Shown: positions 44,818 through 55,007, counted from the stretch's first letter. The stretch: 64,000 bases of DNA from an uncultured Isoptericola sp. (GCA_947497265.1 CANMFP010000002.1:372001-436000); one strand, 5' to 3'. Translations and numbers: made by a program. The notes: generated by a model not told the origin, from the letters alone.

Positions 44818-46044
44818 TCAGTGCTCGGCCGGCTGCGCCGGGACCAGGGACTGACCGATGCCGGCCAGCAGCTCGCCGAACCATTCGGTGTGGACGTCGA
44901 ACGCCTTGCCGCCGGCGATGCGGGGGAACTCGACGGCCTTGAGCCGGTCGCCGTCCTCCTCGTCGTGCCCGATGACGCCCGCCTCGCCGCGCAGCGCGCA
45001 CTCCACGGCCAGGTCCGTCATCGACTTGATGAGGCGCAGGTCCTCGGCATTCGCGGCCGCGGCACGCGAGTAGTAGCCGGACTTCTGGACCATGACCTTC
45101 TCAGCACCCAGCTTCTCGGCGAACTGCTTCGCGAACCACTGGCCCGGGTTGATCGTGTCGAGCTTGACGTGCCCGAACGGGTCACGCTGGACCTCCTCGC
45201 CGGCCGCCTCGAGCTGCGCGACGATCTCGTGCATGCCGGCACCCTCCGACAGGAAGATGTTGACGTTGCCCTGCTCGTCCATGATCGTCCTGAGGCGCTC
45301 GGCCTCGCCGTCGATGTCGAGGGCCAGCTCGGGCAGGAACACCGCGTGGACGTCCCAACGCTCCCGGGTGAGGCCCAGGGCCGGCGCGAACTCCTGCGCG
45401 TCGAGCCACTTGCGGTACTCGGCGGCCGCGGCCGCGGTGAGCCAGCCGCAGTGCCGTCCCATGACCTCGTGGACGATCAGCATGCGCGGACCCGACCGGT
45501 GCTCACCGATGATGTTCGCGGCGAAGCCCGCGGCTTCCTCGGCTGCGGTCCACGCGCCGAGCGACTGCTTGATCGGCACCACGTCGTTGTCGATGGTCTT
45601 GGGCAGGCCCACGACGGTCAGGGCGTACTCGTTCTCCGCCAGGTACGCGGCGAGGTCGGCGGCGGTCGTGTTCGTGTCGTCGCCACCGATGGTGTGCAGC
45701 ACGTCCACGCCGTCGGCCTGGAGCTGCTCCGCGGCCACGTGCAGCGGGTCCTGCCCCTCGGAGACGAGGCCACGCTTGACGCAGTCCGCCGCGTTGGTCA
45801 GCTTCACTCGCGAGTTGCCGATCGGCGAACCGCCGAACCGGTGCAGGACTCCGGCCTGCTGACGGGCCTCCGGCCCGATCTCGATCTTCGTGCCGGTGAG
45901 CAGGCCGTGGTAGCCGTACTGGTAGGCGATGATCTCGATCGACGGGTCGAGCTCGGTGTAGCGCTCGATGAGGCCACCGACCGCGGACGACAGGCACGGT
46001 GCGAAACCACCGGCGGTCAGGAGGGCCACACGACGGACCGACAT
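44818..46044 (-). CDS. pfp: Pyrophosphate-dependent phosphofructokinase
   Basis: 408 residues of the phosphofructokinase family. The phosphoryl-donor loop is TIGGDDTNTTA: Asp in place of Gly (GGDD rather than GGDG) marks use of pyrophosphate instead of ATP. PKTIDND carries the catalytic Asp, and MGRHCGWLTA binds fructose-6-phosphate. It runs glycolysis reversibly. ATG at 46044. It lies 14 bp upstream of the DAHP synthase gene on the same strand, so the two may share a transcript that links sugar flow and aromatic synthesis. Confidence 0.92.
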   Translation of the reverse strand: MSVRRVALLTAGGFAPCLSSAVGGLIERYTELDPSIEIIAYQYGYHGLLTGTKIEIGPEARQQAGVLHRFGGSPIGNSRVKLTNAADCVKRGLVSEGQDPLHVAAEQLQADGVDVLHTIGGDDTNTTAADLAAYLAENEYALTVVGLPKTIDNDVVPIKQSLGAWTAAEEAAGFAANIIGEHRSGPRMLIVHEVMGRHCGWLTAAAAAEYRKWLDAQEFAPALGLTRERWDVHAVFLPELALDIDGEAERLRTIMDEQGNVNIFLSEGAGMHEIVAQLEAAGEEVQRDPFGHVKLDTINPGQWFAKQFAEKLGAEKVMVQKSGYYSRAAAANAEDLRLIKSMTDLAVECALRGEAGVIGHDEEDGDRLKAVEFPRIAGGKAFDVHTEWFGELLAGIGQSLVPAQPAEH

Positions 46045-46119
46045 GAGGGGATACCTCTCGATGGGGGATGAAGAACGCTCCCCATCCTATGAGCCCCCGC
46101 GCACCGCCGTGACGGCGTC

Positions 46120-46929
46120 TCAGCCGGTGAGGTCCTCGGGCCTCGCCGCCGGACTGCCCGGCGCCGGAGCACCCGTGGGCCGGTCGGTCACGAACGTCTC
46201 CGGCTCGGCGGCGGGGCGGGACGCCCCTGGGGTCGCGTCCACGGGCAGCCCCTGGGCGAGCCGCACCTTCGCCGTGGCCGCGTAGACGTCGACGTACTCC
46301 TGCTCGCTGAGGCGCAGGATCGCGTACATGATCTCGTCGGCGACGGCGCGCAGCACGAACCGGTCGGACTCCATCCCGCGGTACCGGCTGAAATCCAGCG
46401 GCTCACCGAACACGACCCCGACCGGCCGCGGCTTCGGCACCACACGGCCCAGCGGCTGCGCGACGTCGGTACCCACCATGGCCACGGGGACGACCGGCGA
46501 ACCGGACTCCAGCGCGAGCCGCGCCACACCGGTCTTTCCGCGGTACAGGCGGCCGTCCGGGCTCCGCGTCCCCTCGGGATAGATGCCGAACAGGTCACCC
46601 TCGTCCAGCACACGCATCCCGGTGCGCAGCGCGGCCTCGCTCGCCTTGCCGCCGGAGCGGTCCACCGGGATCGTGCCGACGCCGCGCATGAAGCCCGCCA
46701 CGAGACGCCCTTTGAGACCCCGTCCCGTGAAGTAGTCAGACTTGCCGAGGAACTTCACCTGGCGTTCCAGCACGATGGGCAGCACGAACGAGTCGATGAC
46801 CGCCAGGTGGTTGCTCGCGAGGATCGCGCCACCGGAGTCCGGCACGTGCTCCACGCCCTTGGTCCACGGGCGGAAGGCGAGCCGGAGCCACGGCCCGACC
46901 AGCACGTGCTTCATGATCCAGTAGAACAA
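46120..46929 (-). CDS. 1-acyl-sn-glycerol-3-phosphate acyltransferase
   Basis: About 269 residues. The acyltransferase block I is ASNHLAVIDSFVLP (a variant NHxxxxD), block III GIYPEGTRSPDGRLYRGKTG, and block IV VPVAMVGTD. It makes phosphatidic acid at the membrane. I prefer the TTG at 46929 (MFYWIMKHVL), which follows AGGAGG; an ATG at 46914 is further away. The C-terminal ~45 residues are Pro/Ala-rich. Confidence 0.85.
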   Translation of the reverse strand: MFYWIMKHVLVGPWLRLAFRPWTKGVEHVPDSGGAILASNHLAVIDSFVLPIVLERQVKFLGKSDYFTGRGLKGRLVAGFMRGVGTIPVDRSGGKASEAALRTGMRVLDEGDLFGIYPEGTRSPDGRLYRGKTGVARLALESGSPVVPVAMVGTDVAQPLGRVVPKPRPVGVVFGEPLDFSRYRGMESDRFVLRAVADEIMYAILRLSEQEYVDVYAATAKVRLAQGLPVDATPGASRPAAEPETFVTDRPTGAPAPGSPAARPEDLTG

Positions 46930-46971
46930 CGGTCCTCCTCGCGGCGTCGCCCACGACAATAGAGTGGTCCC

Positions 46972-47481
46972 ATGGCCTCACCGAACCGGGATGCGGAACC
47001 GGACGACCTGCCGGACGCCGTCATCGACGCCCGTTGGTCCGACATCGTCGCACGTCTGGACGACGTCGAGCAGTCCGGGTTCACCGTGGAGGCGGCGGAG
47101 CAACCGGTCTCCCGCGACTCCACGTCGTCCGCGGACGACGAGGAGGCCACCTCCCCGCAGCGTCCCAGCGGGCCGCGCGACTGGCCCACGACGCCGCAGG
47201 TCGACGCGCTCGAGGAGGCCGAGGACCACTTCGTGCCGCCCGACCCGGAGCCCGTCGCCCACCGGTCCCCGCTGCTCACGCTCGCCTGGACGGTGGCCGT
47301 CGCGATACCGGTGCTGACGGTCGTCGGTGTCGTCGTGACCGCCCTGCTCCCGAACCTCTCGGTGCCGGGGTGGCTCGGACCGGCCGGCGGAGGGTCGTTC
47401 GTGGCCGCGGTCGCCGTCCTGGTCTGGCGGATGCCCCACCGCCGGGACCCGGACGACCACGACCCCGGAGCAGTCGTCTGA
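46972..47481 (+). CDS. Membrane-anchored protein of unknown function
   Basis: 169 residues. The N-terminal ~100 are acidic, with LPDAVIDARWSDIVARLDDV as the only ordered-looking helix. Two hydrophobic segments (~103-127 and ~133-150) and a charged tail follow. No family recognised with confidence, though similar proteins are common in actinobacteria. Divergent from the acyltransferase; ends 6 bp before the convergent glucokinase. Confidence 0.7.
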   Translation: MASPNRDAEPDDLPDAVIDARWSDIVARLDDVEQSGFTVEAAEQPVSRDSTSSADDEEATSPQRPSGPRDWPTTPQVDALEEAEDHFVPPDPEPVAHRSPLLTLAWTVAVAIPVLTVVGVVVTALLPNLSVPGWLGPAGGGSFVAAVAVLVWRMPHRRDPDDHDPGAVV

Positions 47482-47487
47482 GCCGCG

Positions 47488-48432
47488 TCAGCGGCGCGCC
47501 AGGTCGGCTGCACCGATGATGCCCGCTTCGTTGCCCTGCTGTGCGAGCTCGATCTGCGCGACAGGACGGTGCCCGAGCGCCGAGAGCTGAGCCTCGTACG
47601 CCTTGCGCACGGGTGCGAGCAGCAGGTCTCCCGCCGCGCAGACCCCACCACCGAGGACGATCAGCTCCGGGTCGAGCAGGGCGGCGACCGACGCCGAGCC
47701 TTCGCCGACCCACCGGCCGAGCGTGGCGAGCAGCTCGATCGACAGCTCGTCCCCGTCGCGGGCGGCCTGCGTGATCTGCGGCCCGGCGATCTGGTCGGGG
47801 TCTCCCCCGGCGAGCTCGACGAGCCGACGGGCGCGGTCCGGGGTCGCCGTCGCCGCCTGGCGCGCGTCGCGCACCAGCGCGGTGCCGGAGGCGTACTGCT
47901 CCCAGCAGCCCTCGTGACCGCACCCGCAGTAGTGCCCACCGGGGACCACGCGCATGTGCCCGACCTCGGCCGCCACGCCCCACTTGCCCCGGACCAGCTC
48001 CCGGTCGACGACGACGGCGCCCCCCAGCCCGGTGCCGATGGTCAGCAGCAGCATGTCGGTCGCCTCGCGCGCCGCGCCGAACCGGAACTCGGCCCAGCCG
48101 GCGGCGTTCGCGTCGTTCTCCACGACGACCGGCACGTCGAGGTCGATCAGCTCGGCGACCTTCTGCGCCAGCGGGTACTCGCGCCAGGCGATGTTCGGTG
48201 CGAAGAGCACCGATGAGCGGTCGGGGCTGACGAAGCCCGCCGCAGCCAGGCCGATGGCCCCGATCTCGTGCTCCTTGGCCAGCTCGGTGCAGGCGTCGGC
48301 GATGGCTCGGTCCATGCTCGCGACGTCGTCGGCGGCGGTGTCCCGCCGGACCTTGGCCAGGATGCGACCGGCCTCGTCCACGACCCCGACGGCGATCTTC
48401 GTTCCGCCGATGTCGACTCCGATGGCGTGCAT
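47488..48432 (-). CDS. ROK-family glucokinase
   Basis: 314 residues. ATP-binding GVDIGGTKIAVGVVD at the N-terminus, catalytic Asp in VVENDANAAGWAEF, and the ROK zinc motif GHYCGCGHEGCWEQYASG. It phosphorylates glucose with ATP (or polyphosphate in some relatives). It has no HTH, so it is an enzyme, not a ROK repressor. ATG at 48432. Confidence 0.9.
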   Translation of the reverse strand: MHAIGVDIGGTKIAVGVVDEAGRILAKVRRDTAADDVASMDRAIADACTELAKEHEIGAIGLAAAGFVSPDRSSVLFAPNIAWREYPLAQKVAELIDLDVPVVVENDANAAGWAEFRFGAAREATDMLLLTIGTGLGGAVVVDRELVRGKWGVAAEVGHMRVVPGGHYCGCGHEGCWEQYASGTALVRDARQAATATPDRARRLVELAGGDPDQIAGPQITQAARDGDELSIELLATLGRWVGEGSASVAALLDPELIVLGGGVCAAGDLLLAPVRKAYEAQLSALGHRPVAQIELAQQGNEAGIIGAADLARR

Positions 48433-48645
48433 GCGTCTGACCTCACGTTCGATCTCAGGGACGTCGGACGAGCGGTTCCGCCGCACCGACACGGGTCGGC
48501 ACGCCCGTGCGCGCCGGGGACAACACTACCGACCCACGACCCCCGTGCACGTACCGTCCACGACGTGGTGACCCGGGGGTGTCCGAGCAGCCCGTGCGAC
48601 CCGGTATCGTGACCGCCACGGACGAGCCCTGCCACTGGAGTCAGC

Positions 48646-50454
48646 ATGGACGAGATCATCACCCCGCAGCTCGTGGAGCTGCCCCCGACGTCGAATCTCA
48701 ACGACGTCCTCACGAAGAGAATCGCGGACGCCCCGGACGCCCCGATCGTGGAGCGTCCCTCCGGCGACGGCTGGGAGACCCTCAGCGGCGCCGAGTTCGA
48801 CGCCCAGGTCGTGGCCGTGGCCAAGGGACTCGTCGCCAAGGGGGTCGAACCCGGCGACCCCGTCGGCATCATGTCGCACACCCGCTACGAGTGGACGCTC
48901 CTCGACTTCGCCACGTGGGCCGCGGGTGCCGTCCCGGTCCCGATCTACGAGACCTCGTCGCCCGAGCAGGTCGAGTGGATCGTCACCGACGCCGGCGTCA
49001 CCATCGTGGTCGCCGAGAACGCCGAGCTCGCGGCCGTCGTCCGCGGGGTCCAGGACTCCGCGCCGACTCTGCGCGAGGTGCTGTCGATCGACGACGGCGC
49101 GATCGCCGACCTCACCGCGGCGGGCGCACACGTCGACGACGCGGAGATCACCCGTCGCCGTGGGCTGGCCGGTCTCGACGACGTCGCCACCATCATCTAC
49201 ACCTCGGGAACCACCGGTCGCCCCAAGGGCGCCGAGCTGACCCACGGTAACTTCGCCTCGCTGGCCACGAACGCCGTCGCCGCGGTGCCGGAGGTCTTCG
49301 CCGAGGGAGGGCGCACCCTTCTCTTCCTGCCCCTGGCGCACGTGTTCGCGCGGTTCATCGAGGTCTTCGCGGTCGCGGGCGGCAGCGTGCTGGGGCACTG
49401 GGGGGACGTCAAGACGGTCACGAACGGACTCGGCACCTTCAAGCCCACCTTCGTGCTCGCCGTACCTCGTGTCTTCGAGAAGGTCTACAACTCCGCCGAG
49501 CAGAAGGCGGCCGTCGGCGGCAAGCTGAAGATCTTCCAGTGGGCCACGGCCACCGCCATCGAGTGGTCCCGCGCCCAGGACACCGGCGGCGCGTCCCTGT
49601 GGCTCAACCTCCAGCACATGGTGGCCGGCAAGCTCGTCTACGGCAAGCTCCTGGAGGCACTGGGCGGGGAGATCCGCTTCGCCGTCTCCGGCGGCGGACC
49701 GCTGGGCGAACGGCTCGGTCACTTCTTCCGTGGTGTCGGCCTCACCATCCTCGAGGGGTATGGCCTGACCGAGACCACCGCGCCCACCAGCGTGAACCGG
49801 CCCGCGGCGAACCGCATCGGGACCGTCGGGACACAGCTTCCCGGCTGCGGCGTCAAGATCGCCGCGGACGGCGAGATCCTCCTCAAGGGCGTCCACGTCT
49901 TCCGCGGCTATCACGGCAACGCCGAGGCGACCGCCGAGACGTTCGACGGCGAGTGGTTCCGCACGGGTGACCTCGGTGCGCTCGACGACGACGGGTTCCT
50001 GTCGATCACGGGCCGCAAGAAGGAGATCATCGTGACGGCGGGTGGCAAGAACGTCGCCCCCGCGGCGCTGGAGGACCGGATCAGGGCCCACGCGCTGGTG
50101 AGCCAGTGCGTCGTGGTCGGTGACAACAGGCCGTTCATCGGCGCGCTGATCACCCTCGACCCCGACGGTCTGCCAGGCTGGCTGAAGATGCACGACAAGG
50201 CAGAGATGAGCATCGAGCAGGCCAGGACGGACCCGGACGTGCTCGCCGCCCTGGACCACGCCGTGACACGGGCCAACCAGTCCGTGTCCCGCGCGGAGTC
50301 CATCCGCAAGTTCGCGGTGCTGCCGGAGGACCTCACCGTGGAGAACGGCTACCTGACGCCCTCGCTCAAGGTCAAGCGGTCGCTCGTCCTGTCCGACTTC
50401 TCCGCCGACGTCGACGCCCTCTACGTGGACGACCGGGGCCAGTCCCCCGCCTGA
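48646..50454 (+). CDS. Long-chain fatty acid-CoA ligase (FadD15-like)
   Basis: 602 residues of the AMP-forming synthetase family. AMP-binding motif [18 protein letters not shown], adenylate motif [13 protein letters not shown], hinge WFRTGDLG, and the catalytic-Lys region [19 protein letters not shown]. It activates long-chain fatty acids to acyl-CoA. ATG at 48646. Position upstream of the exonuclease/GIY-YIG gene and trpD matches M. tuberculosis fadD15. Confidence 0.9.
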   Translation: MDEIITPQLVELPPTSNLNDVLTKRIADAPDAPIVERPSGDGWETLSGAEFDAQVVAVAKGLVAKGVEPGDPVGIMSHTRYEWTLLDFATWAAGAVPVPIYETSSPEQVEWIVTDAGVTIVVAENAELAAVVRGVQDSAPTLREVLSIDDGAIADLTAAGAHVDDAEITRRRGLAGLDDVATIIYTSGTTGRPKGAELTHGNFASLATNAVAAVPEVFAEGGRTLLFLPLAHVFARFIEVFAVAGGSVLGHWGDVKTVTNGLGTFKPTFVLAVPRVFEKVYNSAEQKAAVGGKLKIFQWATATAIEWSRAQDTGGASLWLNLQHMVAGKLVYGKLLEALGGEIRFAVSGGGPLGERLGHFFRGVGLTILEGYGLTETTAPTSVNRPAANRIGTVGTQLPGCGVKIAADGEILLKGVHVFRGYHGNAEATAETFDGEWFRTGDLGALDDDGFLSITGRKKEIIVTAGGKNVAPAALEDRIRAHALVSQCVVVGDNRPFIGALITLDPDGLPGWLKMHDKAEMSIEQARTDPDVLAALDHAVTRANQSVSRAESIRKFAVLPEDLTVENGYLTPSLKVKRSLVLSDFSADVDALYVDDRGQSPA

Positions 50455-50488
50455 CCTGCTGTCAGTGGCGAGGGCTAGCGTCCCCGCC

Positions 50489-52245
50489 ATGTCGATCGCA
50501 CCACCGCCGCCGGCGACGGCCGTCCAGCCCTCGTTCGCGGACATCGGGACACCTTTGCGGGACGTGACCTTCGTGGTCGTGGACCTGGAGACCACCGGCA
50601 GCCGGGCGGACGACGCGGGAATCACGGAGATCGGTGCGGTCAAGGTCCGTGGCGGCGAGGTGCTCGGCGAGTTCCAGTCGTTGGTGAATCCCGGTCGGCC
50701 GGTCCCCGCCTTCGTGGCCCGGCTGACCGGGATCACCACGGCGATGGTCTCGACCGCCCCGGGCGTCGAGCTGGTGCTGCCGGGGTTCCTCGAGTTCGCG
50801 CGCGGCACCGTGCTGGTGGCCCACAACGCACCGTTCGACATCGGGTTCCTGCGTGCGGCCTGCGCCGGCCTCGACTACGCGTGGCCCGGGTTCGACGTCG
50901 TCGATACCCTGCCGCTCGCCCGCCGGACCGTGCCGCGCGACGAGGCCCCCAACCACACAAGCTGGCCACGCTGGCCCGGCTCTTCCGCGCGCAGACCTCG
51001 CCCGACCACCGAGCCCTCGCCGATGCCCGTGCCACCGTCGACGTGCTGCACGCCCTGCTCGAGCGCCTCGCCCCGCTCGGCGTGACGCACCTCGAGGACC
51101 TCGCCACCGCGGCCGACCCGGTCCCGCCCGACATCCGTCGCAAGGCGACCCTGGCAGACGGCCTGCCCGCCGCGCCCGGGGTGTACCTCTTCCGAGGCCC
51201 GGGCGACGAGGTGCTGTACGTCGGCACGTCCACGAACATCCGCAAGCGGGTGCGGTCCTACTTCACGGCGGCCGAGAAGCGCCGACGGATCACCGAGATG
51301 GTCCGGATCGCGCACGCCGTGACCCCGGTCGTCTGCGCGACGCCGCTCGAGGCCCGGGTGCGCGAGCTGCGCCTCATCACCGAGCACGCGCCGCGGTACA
51401 ACAAGCGCTCCAAGCATCCCGAGCGCCAGACGTGGGTGCGCCTGACCGACGAGCCGTACCCGCGGCTCTCGGTGGTGCCCGAGGTCCGGGGAGACGTCCC
51501 GCACATCGGCCCCTTCACCTCGCGTCGTGCGGCGAACGCCGCTGTCGAGGCGATGCACGACGCCATCGGTCTGCGCCAGTGCACCCAGCGTCTGCCGGTG
51601 GTGGCGCGCACCCCGCGCAGCCCGTGCGCGCTGGCCGGACTCGGTCGCTGCTCCGCACCGTGCACCATGACCACCGGACCTGACGCCGAGTACCCGGCCG
51701 TGGTCGAGGAGGCGCGGACGGCGCTCACGGGTGACCCGGGCGCGGTCGTCGAGGCGCTTGCCGCACGGGTGGCGCGGCTGGCCGCGCAGGAGCGCTTCGA
51801 GGAGGCCGGGCAGGTGACCGACAGGCTGCGCGCCTTCGTCCGTGCGGCCGCGCGGACGCAGCGGATGGAGCCGCTGAGCCGCTGCGAGGAGCTCGTCGCC
51901 GCGCGCCCGACGGCCGCAGGCGGGTGGGAGATCGTCGTCGTCCGGCACGCGAGGCTCGCCGGCACGGCGGTCACCGGCCCTCACGAGGACCCGCTGCCCG
52001 TGGTGGACGCCCTGCGGGCGACGGCCGAGGTCGTCGAGCCGCCGCAGGCCCCGGCGCCCGCATGCCACCCGGAAGAGGCGGCCCTGGTCCTGGACTGGCT
52101 CGACCAGCCGCACGTGCGGCTGGTCCACGTCTCCGGCCCGTGGACGTGCCCGGTCCGGTCCGCGCTGGCGCACGCCGACCTCGACGACGTCTCGGCGTCG
52201 GTCGCGCTCGCCCTCGGTCGCACGGATACGATGACGGCATGCTGA
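50489..52245 (+). pseudogene. DEDDh exonuclease with GIY-YIG (UvrC-type) domain, split by a 2-bp insertion
   Basis: Frame 1 carries the exonuclease start: Exo [10 protein letters not shown], Exo [12 protein letters not shown], then DEAPNH. At 50955-50958 the sequence has ACAC where AC is expected; the frame then shifts. Frame 2 continues [20 protein letters not shown] with the Exo III HxAxxD residues, a GIY-YIG domain (PGVYLFRGPGDEVLYVG), and a UvrB-binding-like region to 52245. Without the extra 2 bp it would be 584 residues, the usual length (M. tuberculosis Rv2191 type). If real, the first product lacks Exo III. A sequencing error is possible. Confidence 0.8.
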
Positions 52246-52520
52246 CCGCGATCGTCATCATCGACACCGTCCCCGACCGGATCCCCGAGGTCGCCACCCA
52301 GGTCACGAACCTGGACGGGGTGAGCGAGGTCTACTCCGTCACCGGCAAGGCCGACCTCGTCGCGATGGTGCGGGTCGGCGAGCACGACGAGCTCGCGACC
52401 GTCATCGCCGACGGCATCAGCAAGGTGGACGGCGTGCTCCGGACGGAGACGCTTATCGCGTTCCGCGCCTACTCCAACGTCGAGCTCGAGCAGGCGTTCG
52501 CGCTCGGTCTGGACGACTGA
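52239..52520 (+). CDS. Lrp/AsnC ligand-binding-domain protein (no DNA-binding domain)
   Basis: 93 residues forming only the RAM/AsnC ligand-binding fold: LTAIVIIDTVPDRIPEVATQ, GKADLVAMVRVGEHDELATV and VLRTETLIAFRAYS. Stand-alone RAM proteins may modulate other Lrp proteins or bind amino acids. It sits by trpD, the tryptophan gene. The ATG overlaps the stop of the preceding gene by 7 bp. Confidence 0.85.
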   Translation: MLTAIVIIDTVPDRIPEVATQVTNLDGVSEVYSVTGKADLVAMVRVGEHDELATVIADGISKVDGVLRTETLIAFRAYSNVELEQAFALGLDD

Positions 52521-52533
52521 CCGACCCTCCACC

Positions 52534-52576
52534 GACGGCGTCCGAGACCGAGTCTCATCTCGGCCTGCGCGCCGTC
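52534..52576. terminator. Possible bidirectional terminator
   Basis: GACGGCG (52534-52540) pairs with CGCCGTC (52570-52576), with an inner CCGAGA/TCTCGG stem. It lies between convergent genes; the right arm overlaps the trpD stop. Confidence 0.4.
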
Positions 52577-53648
52577 AGCCCTGGGTCGCTTTCACCCACC
52601 GCTCGACGACCTCGCCGGCACCGCCGTCGTCGATGCTGCGACCGGCGTGCCCCAGGCCCGCCGCGAGACGCTGGGCGAGCGTGCCGTCCGCCGTTCCCGG
52701 CAGCGCGCCGTCGGCCACGAGCGCGGCCGCGGCGTTCAGCAGCACGGTCTGGCGGACCGGCCCCTGATCGGTCCCGGTGAAGACCTCCCGGGCCACCTGG
52801 GCGTTGTGCACCGCGTCGGCGCCGCGCAGGTCGGCGATCTCGAGCCGGTCCAGACCGAGCTCCGTCGCGGCGTCCAGGCGCTGCTCGACCACCTCGCCGT
52901 CGCGCACCTCCCACACGGTCGCCCCACCGGTCGCGGCGAGCTCGTCGAGCCCGTCGTCACCACGGAAGACCAGGGCCCTCGTGCCACGCTCCGCGAAGAC
53001 GCCGGCCATCAGCGGTGCCATCCGAGCGTCGGCACAGCCGACGGCGGTCGCGCGCGGCTGCGCCGGGTTCGTCAGCGGTCCGAGGAAGTTGAACGCGGTG
53101 GCGATGCCCAGGTCCCGTCGTGCGGTGGCCGCGTGGCGCATCGAGGGGTGGAACATCCCGGCGAAGCAGAAAGTGATGCCGACGTCGTGCGCGATCGCCG
53201 CGACCCGGTCGGCGGGCTGGTCGAGCCGCACACCCAGCGCCTCCAGGACGTCCGCGGAGCCGGACGACGACGACGCGGCCCGGTTGCCGTGCTTGACCAC
53301 CCGCACGCCGGTCCCTGCCACCACGACGGCCGCCATCGTCGAGATGTTGACCGTGTGGTGCCGGTCGCCACCCGTCCCGACGAGGTCGATCGCCGGCCCG
53401 TCGACCTCGATCCGGACCGCGTGCGCCAGCATCGCGTCCGCCAGGCCGGCCAGCTCGGCCGCCGTCTCACCCTTGGCGCGCAGACCGACCAGGAAGCCGG
53501 CCAGGCGGGTCGGAGGGACCTCGCCCGACATCACCTGGTCCATGGCCCACGCCGTCTGCTCGGCGGTGAGGTCGGCACCGGCGACGAGCTCGGTGAGCAC
53601 GCCGGGCCAGGTGAGGTCGGTCTGAGCGTTCGTGGGCACGGCAGTCAC
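52575..53648 (-). CDS. trpD: Anthranilate phosphoribosyltransferase
   Basis: 357 residues. The PRPP-binding loop is LVGTGGDRHHTVNIST, and the anthranilate-site segment is VVKHGNRAASSSSGSADVLE. It joins anthranilate and PRPP in tryptophan synthesis. GTG start at 53648. Position next to ctaE is the same as in M. tuberculosis. Confidence 0.95.
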   Translation of the reverse strand: MTAVPTNAQTDLTWPGVLTELVAGADLTAEQTAWAMDQVMSGEVPPTRLAGFLVGLRAKGETAAELAGLADAMLAHAVRIEVDGPAIDLVGTGGDRHHTVNISTMAAVVVAGTGVRVVKHGNRAASSSSGSADVLEALGVRLDQPADRVAAIAHDVGITFCFAGMFHPSMRHAATARRDLGIATAFNFLGPLTNPAQPRATAVGCADARMAPLMAGVFAERGTRALVFRGDDGLDELAATGGATVWEVRDGEVVEQRLDAATELGLDRLEIADLRGADAVHNAQVAREVFTGTDQGPVRQTVLLNAAAALVADGALPGTADGTLAQRLAAGLGHAGRSIDDGGAGEVVERWVKATQG

Positions 53649-53691
53649 CTTCGGCGGGAGGACAGGGGTGGCGGGACCGGGTTCGGCGGGT

Positions 53692-54081
53692 TCAGGCAGC
53701 CTGCGTCAACGTCTCCGCCACGGCGCGCTGCACCACGAAAGCGTCGAGCGGCCGGGAGACGACGGAGTCCGCGAGCGACCATGATGCCAGCCAGGCGTCC
53801 TGCCCCCGCCCGGTGAGGACGAGCACCGGCGGGCAGTTGTAGACCTCGTTCTTGAGCTGACGGCACAGGCCCATCCCGCCGGCCTTGTCCGCCTCGCCGT
53901 CGAGGATCAGCAGGTCGAACGGACGACCCTCGACGGTCGCGACGAGGCGGTCCCGGGTGGCCACCTCCGTCCAGGAGATCTCTGCGGCGCCCGCTCGGAG
54001 GCGGGGGCCGACGGCGAGTCGCACCTGTTCCCGCACGGTGGGGTCGTCGCTGTACAGCAGCACACGGGGGCCGGTCGTCAT
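53692..54081 (-). CDS. Stand-alone receiver-like domain protein
   Basis: 129 residues with a CheY-like fold: acidic pair in LLYSDDPTV, phospho-acceptor Asp in LLILDGE, and Thr in VLVLTGRG. The usual invariant Lys before Pro is replaced: VVSRPLDAF has Arg. There is no output domain and no histidine kinase gene nearby. It may be a modified or phosphorylation-independent receiver. ATG at 54081. Confidence 0.75.
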   Translation of the reverse strand: MTTGPRVLLYSDDPTVREQVRLAVGPRLRAGAAEISWTEVATRDRLVATVEGRPFDLLILDGEADKAGGMGLCRQLKNEVYNCPPVLVLTGRGQDAWLASWSLADSVVSRPLDAFVVQRAVAETLTQAA

Positions 54082-54270
54082 CGAGCATCCCTTCGCAGAC
54101 GTTTGGTGGCATCGTGGCACAGGTGCGTCACCTCGGTCAGCGACGATGCGTGGTCTTTTCGTGGCAGTCTCCCCGAATCCGTCACGAACCACGCCTCCGA
54201 CGGCATGATTCTGCAGATCTGGTGAAACTTGTCTCCACCAACCGCCCTCCCCGAGTCCTCGAACCCGCCT

Positions 54271-54295
54271 CACGTCAGCCATAATGGCTGACGTG
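54271..54295. promoter_or_regulatory. 25-bp palindrome across the ctaE start codon
   Basis: CACGTCAGCCA (54271-54281) and TGGCTGACGTG (54285-54295) are perfect 11-bp arms around TAA. The ATG of ctaE (54284-54286) lies in the centre. As DNA it could be an operator; as RNA it would form a hairpin hiding the start codon. No Shine-Dalgarno sequence is visible before it. Confidence 0.65.
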
Positions 54296-54937
54296 TCGAC
54301 TGCAACGGCTGCTGCCCCCCACGCCCATCAGCACGTGACCGTCAACCGACCGAACACCGTCTCGGTCGGGACGATCGTGTGGCTGGCCAGCGAGCTCATG
54401 TTCTTCGCCGGCCTGTTCGCCATGTACTTCACCGTCCGCTCGGTGCTGCCCGAGGCGGAGTGGGAGGCGCAGGCGGCGCACGTCTCGTTGGTCTTCCCGC
54501 TGATCAACACCTGCATCCTCGTCGCCTCGTCGATCACCTGCCAGGCAGGCGTCCTGGCGGCCGAGCGCTTCCAGCCGGTGCGCACCGGGTCGCTGCTCCA
54601 GGTGTCCAGGTGGGGCATGAACGAGTGGATGACGCTGACGTTCCTCATGGGCGCGTTCTTCGTCTCCGGCCAGATCTTCGAGTACGCCGAGCTCGCCCAC
54701 GCAGGCCTGACGCTGTCGTCCAGCGCCTACGGTTCGGTCTTCTACCTGGCGACCGGCTTCCACGGTCTCCACGTGGTCGGCGGCCTCATCGCCTTCCTCT
54801 TCCTGCTCGGCCGCTCCTTCCGCGCCAAGCGGTTCACGCACCACGAGGTCACCACGGGTCTCGTGGTCTCCTACTACTGGCACTTCGTCGACGTCGTGTG
54901 GATCGCCCTCTTCCTGGTGATCTACATCCTGAAGTGA
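54284..54937 (+). CDS. ctaE: Cytochrome c oxidase subunit III
   Basis: 217 residues with five membrane segments, the usual size in actinobacteria. Core motifs: [49 protein letters not shown] and [15 protein letters not shown]. It is part of the aa3 oxidase of the bc1-aa3 supercomplex. It is followed by qcrC after a 70-bp gap. The ATG lies in a palindrome; a GTG at 54293 (MSTATAAA) is an alternative start. Confidence 0.93.
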   Translation: MADVSTATAAAPHAHQHVTVNRPNTVSVGTIVWLASELMFFAGLFAMYFTVRSVLPEAEWEAQAAHVSLVFPLINTCILVASSITCQAGVLAAERFQPVRTGSLLQVSRWGMNEWMTLTFLMGAFFVSGQIFEYAELAHAGLTLSSSAYGSVFYLATGFHGLHVVGGLIAFLFLLGRSFRAKRFTHHEVTTGLVVSYYWHFVDVVWIALFLVIYILK

Positions 54938-55007
54938 CCTCCGGGCGGCACGGCTGCCGCCCCGTCCCTGACCCTGCACCACCCACCTGCGAGACGAGGA
55001 CAATTTC

